The notes under the pieces were generated by a model. It saw only the letters and a program-made list of their open reading frames with translations. It was not told the origin of the DNA and ran no database searches. This document shows, one piece after another, positions 1 to 5,227 of a DNA stretch of 5,447 nucleotides (positions are counted from its first letter, which is position 1; the number at the start of each line of letters is the position of its first letter). The stretch is from Chloroflexota bacterium (GTDB lineage Bacteria > Chloroflexota > Anaerolineae > Aggregatilineales > Phototrophicaceae): positions 1 through 5,447 of the forward strand of contig JAADYY010000552.1 in assembly GCA_010092805.1 (NCBI GenBank). The letters run 5' to 3'. The position numbers and the translations under genes were made by a program.

Positions 1-1071
1 ATCTCACCCTCGGCGCTGTTTCTGCCGCTGCCGCCGCTGGCGAAGCTGCGCTTTGGGCTGGCTGGGGCGTTCGTCAAGCTGACCCCGTTCTGGCAGCCGC
101 TGGAAACGGTCACGGCACATGCGTGGTTCATGCGCTATATGGGGCAGACGGCGTATGACAAATTCTTCCGCCCGCTGCTGATCGGCAAATTTGGTGTGGA
201 ATACGAGCGCGTCAACATGGCGTGGATGTGGGCGCGCGTCCATGCGCGGTCGCTGCGGCTGGGGATCTTTTCGGGCGGGTTTCAGGCATTCCTCGATGTG
301 CTGGGCGAGCAGATCCAGGCGCAGGGCGCGACGATCCACCTGAATACTCGCGTCGAGCAGATTAGCCTCGTCGATGGCCGCCCGGCGCTGACGATCAACG
401 GCGAAGCGGAGATCTTCGACCGCGTGATCGCCACTACGTCGCCAAAACTGCTGCTCAAGCTGGCCCCGGCGCTCCAGCAGACGAGTTACGCCGATCAACT
501 GCGTGAGTTGAAAAGTATCGGCGCGCTGTGCGTGATCTTCGCGCTGAAAGATAGTCTGCTCACCGACGGCACTTACTGGCTGAATCTCCCCGCCACCAGC
601 CCGGACAAACGCCAGACGCGCTTTCCGTTTCTGGCGCTTGTGGAGCACACCAATTGGCTGCCGCGCGAGCATTACGGCGGCGATCATATTGTGTACTGCG
701 GCGATTATGTCGCGCCGGATCACGAATATTTCCAGCTCAGCGAGCAGGAACTCGCCGAGCGTTTTATGGCGACACTGCGCGAATTCAACCCAAACTTCCG
801 CCCGGAGTGGGTGCGCAAGTGGTGGGTGTTCCGCGCGCCGTACGCGCAGCCGGTGCCGTATGTCAACCACAGCCAGCGCATCCCGGCATTGGCGACGCCG
901 CTGCCGGGCGTTTACTGGGCGAGTATGAGCCAGGTGTACCCCTGGGATCGTGGGACGAATTACGCGGTCGAGTTGGGGCGGCGCGTCGCGGACATGATCC
1001 TTGATGACCGCAGCGCCGCCGCCGATCTCAGCGCTGAGTCGCCCACGACCCCGTCAGCGCCGACACCCTAG
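1..1071 (+). CDS. FAD/NAD(P)-dependent amine-oxidase-like oxidoreductase, C-terminal part (5' truncated)
   Basis: The frame is open from base 1 to TAG at 1069-1071, giving 356 residues. Coding sense continues upstream of the first in-frame Met (130) with plausible protein, so the gene starts outside the window. Seen: a GIFSGGFQ segment (window residues 88-95), then helix and strand ending in GATIHLNTRVEQI, a pattern resembling the FAD-domain return of amine-oxidase/protoporphyrinogen-oxidase/UDP-galactopyranose-mutase-like flavoproteins. A later FDRVIATTSP strand follows, and near the C-terminus YPWDRGTNYAVELGRRVA (from residue 313), where these families contact the flavin. The GxGxxG Rossmann motif is absent because of the window edge. 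Known for the family: FAD-dependent oxidation or isomerisation of varied substrates; the substrate here cannot be assigned. The last ~22 residues are Ala/Ser/Pro-rich and overlap the convergent gene. Family fairly sure, exact function unknown. Confidence 0.85.
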   Translation: MSPSALFLPLPPLAKLRFGLAGAFVKLTPFWQPLETVTAHAWFMRYMGQTAYDKFFRPLLIGKFGVEYERVNMAWMWARVHARSLRLGIFSGGFQAFLDVLGEQIQAQGATIHLNTRVEQISLVDGRPALTINGEAEIFDRVIATTSPKLLLKLAPALQQTSYADQLRELKSIGALCVIFALKDSLLTDGTYWLNLPATSPDKRQTRFPFLALVEHTNWLPREHYGGDHIVYCGDYVAPDHEYFQLSEQELAERFMATLREFNPNFRPEWVRKWWVFRAPYAQPVPYVNHSQRIPALATPLPGVYWASMSQVYPWDRGTNYAVELGRRVADMILDDRSAAADLSAESPTTPSAPTP

Positions 1072-1903
1072 CCAGATCGCGATCGGGCAGGATCAGATAG
1101 ACCAGTGTGTCACCGAAGCCATCGGTGCCCGCCTGCGCGAAGGTACGGTAGCCGGACTCTGGCGCGATGGCCCAACCGAGCGCGTCGCGCACCCCAGCGA
1201 TGCTGCCCCACACTTTACCGATGGCGCCCGTCGGCGTGAAGCGGCCCGCTGGCGGGGTCAGCGCATCGGTGCGCGGGAGCAAGATATACGCCGATTCCGG
1301 GAAGACCTGCGCCACCCCAGAATTGTACAGCACGAACACCTCACCGGTGGCTTGCAGCGCCAGCATGAGACCGCCCTCGAAAGCCTGGACGTTGGCGCGC
1401 GTCTCGATGGGGTCGTTGGTTGGGCAGTCCGCGCGGTTGATTTGGCTGACGCCAAAGAAGAAATCGCCGGCCACGCAGGTTGGCGCGCCATCGAACGGCC
1501 CGAATCGTCGGGGCACCACCACCACCTCGCTGCGTGCTTCTGGTGAGGTGGTGGCGGAGACGATGAAGGTGCCGTCATCCGCGATCACGGTCACCACGTC
1601 GCCGCCAACGACGGGCACCAGCACGCCACTGCGCACCGACACAAACTCATCGCTCACCCAGCCGACGATGCCGAACGCATCAATGAGCCACCAGGTGCTG
1701 TCGGCGGTGCGGCCAATGGCCGGGTAGGTATCGCCCAGCCCCACCCGCGTGATCACCGCACCAGTGACCGTGCTGGGGGCGCTGCGCACATTCAGCGTTC
1801 CGGTGGTTACGGTGACAAACGGTTCAACAATCCGCTGCGCTGCGACCGCTGCGGTTGTCAGCAGCAGCAGGCAGATTAAACTGAAGATGAGTATACGTTT
1901 CAC
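1028..1903 (-). CDS. Secreted SH3b-domain protein with C-terminal Chloroflexota-type GVRDxLGWA module
   Basis: A 291-residue exported protein read from GTG at 1903. I chose this start because GAGAGG lies 7 nt upstream and it gives a compact signal peptide: Lys-Arg, then hydrophobic residues 4-21, with likely cleavage after VAA near residue 22. A TTG five codons upstream (1918) is in frame but has no Shine-Dalgarno sequence. Residues ~28-92 look like a bacterial SH3 domain, with TGTLNVRSAPS, a GDTYPAIGRT turn, WWLID and GWVSDEFV. Cys143 and Cys160 could form a disulfide. Residues ~175-280 resemble a module I associate with Chloroflexota exoproteins: EGGLMLALQATGEVFVLYNSG, then PPAGRFTP, IGKVWGSIAGVRDALGWA and APESGY. 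Known: SH3b domains often bind peptidoglycan or proteins; the ligand here is unknown. No catalytic motif is seen. The stop codon lies inside the convergent oxidoreductase gene. Confidence 0.85.
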   Translation of the reverse strand: MKRILIFSLICLLLLTTAAVAAQRIVEPFVTVTTGTLNVRSAPSTVTGAVITRVGLGDTYPAIGRTADSTWWLIDAFGIVGWVSDEFVSVRSGVLVPVVGGDVVTVIADDGTFIVSATTSPEARSEVVVVPRRFGPFDGAPTCVAGDFFFGVSQINRADCPTNDPIETRANVQAFEGGLMLALQATGEVFVLYNSGVAQVFPESAYILLPRTDALTPPAGRFTPTGAIGKVWGSIAGVRDALGWAIAPESGYRTFAQAGTDGFGDTLVYLILPDRDLARVSALTGSWATQR

Positions 1904-2124
1904 AATCCAACCTCTCAATTAGCATTCGCGGTCGAGACTCGTCGCAAAGATTAAATCCAGCATAACCCGAAGCGCGGCGCTGAATGATGAAGGCTTGGTT
2001 CGACTTGGGTTAGGCGAACGCTGGGCTGCGCTGGCGGCGTCCTGTGTGTGCTTATACGGGCAGTGCCATCCCGGTTTGACGGCTTTGTGACCGCCGTCCG
2101 TCGGTGATCCAACGCCCAAGCCCC
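1904..2124. other. 221-bp gap between the SH3b and LysM genes; no gene seen
   Basis: This stretch separates the stop of the LysM gene from the start of the SH3b gene on the same strand. A 66-codon minus-strand frame at 1919-2119 has no recognisable domain and no convincing start, so I do not call it. Structure seen: an 11-bp perfect dyad AGCGC-G-GCGCT at 1971-1981, about 70 bp upstream of the SH3b start, and a 6-bp GC stem GACGGC/GCCGTC with a 9-nt loop at 2078-2098. Neither is followed by a T-run. The gap is long enough to hold a separate promoter for the SH3b gene, so the two genes need not be one operon. I cannot pick out a good -35/-10 pair. Confidence 0.5.
1911..1916 (-). promoter_or_regulatory. 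Shine-Dalgarno GAGAGG deciding the SH3b gene start
   Basis: GAGAGG on the minus strand sits 7 nt before GTG at 1903. It falls inside the extra codons that would be translated from the alternative TTG at 1918, which itself has no purine-rich site upstream. This favours the GTG start and the 291-residue product. Confidence 0.6.
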
Positions 2125-3228
2125 CTACGGTGTATCTGTAGGCGCTGGGCCGCGCACGGTGGCGGCGGCTTCTGTCTGCGCTTGCAGCGTGGATTGGTCA
2201 AACGCCCCGAAGATCGCAGTGACGGTCGCATCGAACGGACTCAGCGTCCCCTGGGCAGCCGGTGGCTGAACAGCGGCGGTGGTCGGTGTCGCTGGGATGA
2301 ATGTCGCCGTCGCGGTGGGCGGCACCGGGGTCGGTTCAGCTGCACTGCCGATCACACCACCGACGACGGGATTGGGCGGTGCGCCCGCCGCAGGCGGCGG
2401 AGTCGGGGTCAACCTGGGGAGTGTAACTGGGGCTTGGTCGTCCGGCAGTTCGTCCAACCCAATCCCGCGAATCGCGTTGGGGGGCAGCGTCGACAACCCG
2501 GCATAGGGGGGGCAACCGCCGGGCACCACCAACACAATCCCCGGCAGAATGAAATCCGGCGGTTGCAGGTTGTTGCGCTCGGCGAAACAGGTTAGCTCGA
2601 CATCGTAGAACAGCGCGATGAGGTCGAAGATGTCGCCCGGTTGGGTGAGGAACGCTTGCTCGCCCGGTGCCAACGCTGTATCGGCGTCGAAGCGCTCCCC
2701 ATCGCTGGTGAGCGGCGGGAACGGGAACTGGCCATATTCACCGCCCGGCGCGGTCGAGATGCGCAGCGGCTGCCCTGGGAACAGCAATTGGCCTGGTGCC
2801 AACTCGTTGATTTGCTGGAGGAGCAGCACCGAAACATTGAAGCGCTGCCCAATCGTATCGAGCGTGTCGCCGCGCTCGATGATGTAGATGTCCGGTGGGA
2901 CAGGCGCTTCCGGGCGTGGGTTTGCCACCGGGGCGATGCCCGTATAGCGCGGGCATGTGTCGCTGATCGTCAGGATCTCGCCGGGGAAGATCGTGCCGGG
3001 CGTTGCCAATTCGTTCAGCTCGATCAGGCACACTAACTGTACATCGAAGCGGGCCGCGATGGCATCGAGGGTATCACCTGCCGCCACTTCGTACGTGACC
3101 GTCCCACTCAGCGGAGCGCCGGGGGCGGTATCCTCTTGGGCCAATACGATCCACACACTCAGGATCACAGTGCTCAACGCGGCCAACAGCAGGCCGCGCC
3201 GCAGGGGAACTCGCACAATCCAATCCAT
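2125..3228 (-). CDS. Secreted triple-LysM protein with Pro/Thr-rich C-terminal region
   Basis: A 367-residue exported protein starting at ATG 3228, with GGAGGA 6 nt upstream. The in-frame TTG one codon earlier leaves only 3 nt and is less likely. Arg residues 6, 10 and 11 precede a hydrophobic stretch (12-29), with likely cleavage after VLA at residue 30. Three LysM-like modules follow: ~44-89 (YEVAAGDTLDAIAARF), ~114-157 (YIIERGDTLDTIGQRF) and a divergent third at ~192-235, where GDI replaces the usual GDT. Modules 1 and 3 each carry Cys-x24-Cys (Cys67/92 and Cys214/239) followed by PxYxG; module 2 has no Cys. Residues ~270-330 are a Pro/Thr/Ala linker, and the tail contains a short helix-like Ala/Thr/Gln stretch. 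Known: LysM binds GlcNAc-containing glycans such as peptidoglycan. No hydrolase or peptidase domain is present, so an adhesive or scaffolding role is inference. Confidence 0.9.
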   Translation of the reverse strand: MDWIVRVPLRRGLLLAALSTVILSVWIVLAQEDTAPGAPLSGTVTYEVAAGDTLDAIAARFDVQLVCLIELNELATPGTIFPGEILTISDTCPRYTGIAPVANPRPEAPVPPDIYIIERGDTLDTIGQRFNVSVLLLQQINELAPGQLLFPGQPLRISTAPGGEYGQFPFPPLTSDGERFDADTALAPGEQAFLTQPGDIFDLIALFYDVELTCFAERNNLQPPDFILPGIVLVVPGGCPPYAGLSTLPPNAIRGIGLDELPDDQAPVTLPRLTPTPPPAAGAPPNPVVGGVIGSAAEPTPVPPTATATFIPATPTTAAVQPPAAQGTLSPFDATVTAIFGAFDQSTLQAQTEAAATVRGPAPTDTP

Positions 3229-3234
3229 CAAACT

Positions 3235-3240
3235 TCCTCC
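3235..3240 (-). promoter_or_regulatory. Shine-Dalgarno GGAGGA of the LysM gene
   Basis: A near-perfect GGAGGA on the minus strand lies 6 nt before ATG at 3228 and only 3 nt before the alternative TTG at 3231. The spacing favours the ATG. Confidence 0.75.
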
Positions 3241-3317
3241 GTTGCAAGCGCGTATACGATCTTAACACGAGGGCGAATTTCGCGCTGGTCATGGCCGCAG
3301 CCTGTCTCCCCCGCACA

Positions 3318-3330
3318 AGATCAATGATCT
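3318..3330. promoter_or_regulatory. 13-bp perfect dyad AGATCA-A-TGATCT, possible operator
   Basis: The two 6-bp arms are exact reverse complements around a single A. One half-site, TGATCT, recurs at 3350-3355. The centre is too short for a stable RNA hairpin, so if the site is functional a dimeric DNA-binding protein is more likely. No regulator gene lies in the window. Confidence 0.3.
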
Positions 3331-3361
3331 CAGCCACCGATTCCATCTATGATCTACGTCT

Positions 3362-3398
3362 ACAATCTAACAGTACAATCTAACGGAGACAATCTAAC
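3362..3398. repeat. Three direct repeats of ACAATCTAAC
   Basis: Exact 10-mers ACAATCTAAC begin at 3362, 3375 and 3389, a spacing of 13 and 14 bp. The first two share one more flanking T on the left. The core TCTAAC recurs at 3411-3416, and TCTA also occurs at 3346, 3353 and 3359, so the cluster may be wider and degenerate. It lies about 115-150 bp upstream of the glycosyltransferase start and about 135-170 bp upstream of the LysM start. It could be a set of regulator binding sites or a small local tandem duplication; nothing here tells which. Confidence 0.75.
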
Positions 3399-3482
3399 CA
3401 AGTGCAGCCGTCTAACTGCGCAAACTCAAGCACCTGCCGGGTGAAACACACGAAACACGGCAATCGGCATTCACAGCATAAC

Positions 3483-3490
3483 AGAGAGGA
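3483..3490 (+). promoter_or_regulatory. Strong Shine-Dalgarno AGAGAGGA, placed for the mini-ORF
   Basis: AGAGAGGA ends 7 nt before ATG 3498, which is ideal spacing for that codon. It is 15 nt from the in-frame GTG at 3506 and 24 nt from ATG 3515 of the glycosyltransferase, both too far for direct use. It is therefore the best ribosome entry site in the leader but does not directly serve the large gene. Confidence 0.6.
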
Positions 3491-3497
3491 AATATTA

Positions 3498-3515
3498 ATG
3501 AGGGCGTGTGGCTGA
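3498..3515 (+). CDS. Five-codon leader ORF (MRACG) overlapping the glycosyltransferase start
   Basis: ATG at 3498 follows a strong Shine-Dalgarno sequence and reads Met-Arg-Ala-Cys-Gly then TGA at 3513-3515. The TGA shares its last base with ATG 3515 of the glycosyltransferase, forming TGATG. This arrangement is typical of translational coupling, in which ribosomes ending the short ORF restart on the overlapping ATG. The peptide is too short to have a recognisable function. The alternative is that this ATG was the original gene start and an indel or sequence error put it out of frame with the large ORF. Confidence 0.35.
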   Translation: MRACG

Positions 3516-5167
3516 TGCAGTTTGGGGTTCCACGAACGTTCTGGTACGGCTTGATCGGCGTGGTGGTGCTGGCGCTCATTGCGCGGGCGCTGCTGCTGGC
3601 GACGGGGACGGTTTCGTTTCATTCGGACGAGGCCGTCATCGCGTTGATGGCCCGGCACATTCTGGAGGGCGAACGCCCGGTTTTCTTCTATGGGCAGGCG
3701 TACATGGGCAGCCTGGATGCCTGGCTGGTGGCGGTCGGCTTCCGCCTGTTCGGCGAGTCGGTGCTGTCGATCCGGCTGGTGCAGTCGGCGCTGTATCTGC
3801 TGGTCGTGGCGACGGGGTATACGGTGGCGTGGCGGCTCTCGGCGCGGGTGGGCCTCGCGCTGATCGCTGGGCTGCTGCTGGCCGTCCCCACCACGCTGCT
3901 GGCCGTCTACACCACCGCGACGCTGGGTGGCTACAACGAGATTCTGCTGTTGGGCAATCTGGTGCTGCTGTTCGGCTGGGACGTCACCCACGAACACCGC
4001 CGATCTCTGTGGCGGTGGGCAGCGTTGGGGCTGGCGGCGGGCATCGGCTGGTGGTCTAACGGGCTGATCGTCGCGTTTGCGCTGCCCATTGCCCTATTGA
4101 TCCTCGCTGACTTTTGGCGGCAGTTCCGCGCGGGCGAACGCGCGCTGCCCGGTTACCTCATTCCGGTGCTGATCGCGGCGGTGGGTTTCGTGATCGGCAG
4201 TGCGCCCTGGTGGGTCTTCAATTTCCAAAACGACTTCGCCGCGCTCAGTTTCTTGATCGGCGGGGCGGAGAGCAGCGAATTCGCGGGCACCGACATTGCG
4301 GCACCGCCGCTGCTGGATCGCCTGTTTGGGCTGGTGTTCCTCGGCCTGCCCACGCTGATCGGGCTGCGCTTCCCCTGGCACCCGGCGTATGTGCTGCCCG
4401 CGCTGGGCGTGATCGTTGTGGCCATCTATTTGATCGCGTTGTGGCGGTTTGTGCGGGTGCGCCCGGCGGACAGCCCGCTCAAGCCGGACGCCCGCCCGCT
4501 GCTTCTGGCGCTGACCGGGCTGCATTTGCTGATCTTCGTGGCATCGCGGTTCAGCAGCGACCCCACCGGGCGCTACTTTGTGCCGTTGGCCTTGCCCGCC
4601 GCGCTGCTGATCGCGGCATGGGCGGCGGCACAGCGGCGGCGGTTGGTGCAGGTGGGGATCGTTGCTGTCGTAATCGGCTATCAGCTTGCTGGGGTCGCCA
4701 CCGCCGTGATCAACACGCCGCCGGGCTTGACGACGCAGTTCAACCTGGATACCCACATCCCTAACGATCACGATGCAGCCTTGATCGAATTTCTCGAAGC
4801 GCACGATCTCACGCGCGGCTACACCAACTACTGGGTATCGTTCCGCATCGCGTTTCTGAGCGACGAGCGCGTGCAGTACGCGGCCACGCTGCCCTATCTG
4901 CGCACGCTCACCTACACACCGCGTGACAACCGCTACCCCGCCTATCTTGAGGCTGCGGATCAAGCGGCGCGTGTCGGTTATGTCGTGTATACGACACCCG
5001 AGACGACCGCCGTTCGGGATCGACTCGAAGCGATGTTCGCGGCGCAGGGTGCCACCTACACCCGCGAACAGATTGGGCCGTATGTTGTCTACTACGATTT
5101 CAGCCCGCAGACGCCGCGCCCGCCGCTGCCGTTCCTCGGCGAACAGGACGCGGGGAGTCTTGACTGA
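3515..5167 (+). CDS. GT39/PMT-like polytopic membrane glycosyltransferase (GT-C fold)
   Basis: A 550-residue integral membrane protein read from ATG 3515, which overlaps the TGA of a leader ORF; GAGGG 10 nt upstream could also serve it. GTG 3506 would add three residues but lacks a placed ribosome site. After a first membrane segment (~10-30), the loop holds FHSDEAVIALMARHILEGERPVFFYGQAYMG (acidic pair Asp38-Glu39), matching the first extracytoplasmic loop of ArnT/PMT-like enzymes, where the acidic residue is catalytic. About 11-12 hydrophobic helices follow to residue ~397, including TGRYFVPLALP (351-361). Residues ~405-530 form a soluble tail with LIEFLEAHDLTRGYTNYW. Known for the family: transfer of a sugar from a polyprenyl-phosphate donor to a lipid, glycan or protein outside the membrane; the acceptor here is unknown. 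A probable lipoprotein gene follows after 60 bp on the same strand. Confidence 0.88.
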   Translation: MQFGVPRTFWYGLIGVVVLALIARALLLATGTVSFHSDEAVIALMARHILEGERPVFFYGQAYMGSLDAWLVAVGFRLFGESVLSIRLVQSALYLLVVATGYTVAWRLSARVGLALIAGLLLAVPTTLLAVYTTATLGGYNEILLLGNLVLLFGWDVTHEHRRSLWRWAALGLAAGIGWWSNGLIVAFALPIALLILADFWRQFRAGERALPGYLIPVLIAAVGFVIGSAPWWVFNFQNDFAALSFLIGGAESSEFAGTDIAAPPLLDRLFGLVFLGLPTLIGLRFPWHPAYVLPALGVIVVAIYLIALWRFVRVRPADSPLKPDARPLLLALTGLHLLIFVASRFSSDPTGRYFVPLALPAALLIAAWAAAQRRRLVQVGIVAVVIGYQLAGVATAVINTPPGLTTQFNLDTHIPNDHDAALIEFLEAHDLTRGYTNYWVSFRIAFLSDERVQYAATLPYLRTLTYTPRDNRYPAYLEAADQAARVGYVVYTTPETTAVRDRLEAMFAAQGATYTREQIGPYVVYYDFSPQTPRPPLPFLGEQDAGSLD

Positions 5168-5188
5168 CGCCGCGCGGTGGCCTACGAT

Positions 5189-5210
5189 TGCGCGCATGGA
5201 TGCGCTTGCA
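5189..5210. other. Imperfect inverted repeat in the 60-bp gap after the glycosyltransferase gene
   Basis: GCGCAT (5192-5197) and ATGCGC (5200-5205) are exact reverse complements around GG. With two bulged T bases the arms extend by TGC/GCA. No T-run follows, so this is not a convincing intrinsic terminator. It sits just ahead of the lipoprotein ribosome site and could be a weak attenuating hairpin or chance. Confidence 0.3.
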
Positions 5211-5218
5211 TTGGTGCT

Positions 5219-5224
5219 GGAGGG
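5219..5224 (+). promoter_or_regulatory. Shine-Dalgarno GGAGGG of the putative lipoprotein gene
   Basis: GGAGGG directly abuts ATG 5225. Counting from the GGAGG core it leaves 1 nt to the first ATG and 4 nt to the second (5228), so the second ATG is the better fit. Both are in the same frame. Confidence 0.6.
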
Positions 5225-5227
5225 ATG

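Larger units (their letters stand above)
3229..3514. promoter_or_regulatory. Divergent intergenic region between the LysM and glycosyltransferase genes
   Basis: The 5' ends of two divergent genes face each other here, so promoters for both directions are expected. The stretch from about 3340 to 3500 is visibly richer in A/T than the genes. It contains a palindrome CGTATACG (3251-3258), a GCGAA-T-TTCGC dyad (3273-3283), an AGATCA-A-TGATCT dyad (3318-3330), three ACAATCTAAC repeats (3362-3398) and a mini-ORF (3498-3515). I do not see a -35/-10 pair matching the sigma-70 consensus well enough to place a start site. The combination looks like a control region, but that is inference. Confidence 0.5.

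Noticed and set aside
4..870. Long minus-strand open frame (288 codons) opposite the oxidoreductase
   Set aside because: Its product is rich in Arg, Gln and His with no domain or hydrophobic pattern, as expected for the antisense of a GC-rich gene; the plus strand carries recognisable flavoprotein motifs.
1001..1727. Plus-strand open frames opposite the SH3b gene
   Set aside because: They are antisense to a gene with a signal peptide and SH3b motifs, and show no domain or ribosome site of their own.
1991..2030. GGTTCGA word suggestive of a tRNA T-loop
   Set aside because: No acceptor, anticodon or D-arm stems can be paired around it.
2078..2098. GACGGC/GCCGTC hairpin as a terminator of the LysM gene
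   Set aside because: Only 6 bp, 9-nt loop, and no T-run on either strand, so an intrinsic terminator is not supported.
1919..2119. Minus-strand 66-codon frame in the gap between the two exported-protein genes
   Set aside because: No recognisable motif, no convincing ribosome site, biased composition; more likely non-coding spacer.
3362..3398. CRISPR-like array from the short direct repeats
   Set aside because: Repeats are only 10 bp with 3-4 bp between them, far too short for CRISPR repeats and spacers, and no cas gene is present.
4094..5197. Minus-strand open frame of 367 codons opposite the glycosyltransferase
   Set aside because: Composition dominated by Arg, Gln and His, no motifs, and it lies fully against a clear membrane enzyme; an antisense shadow.
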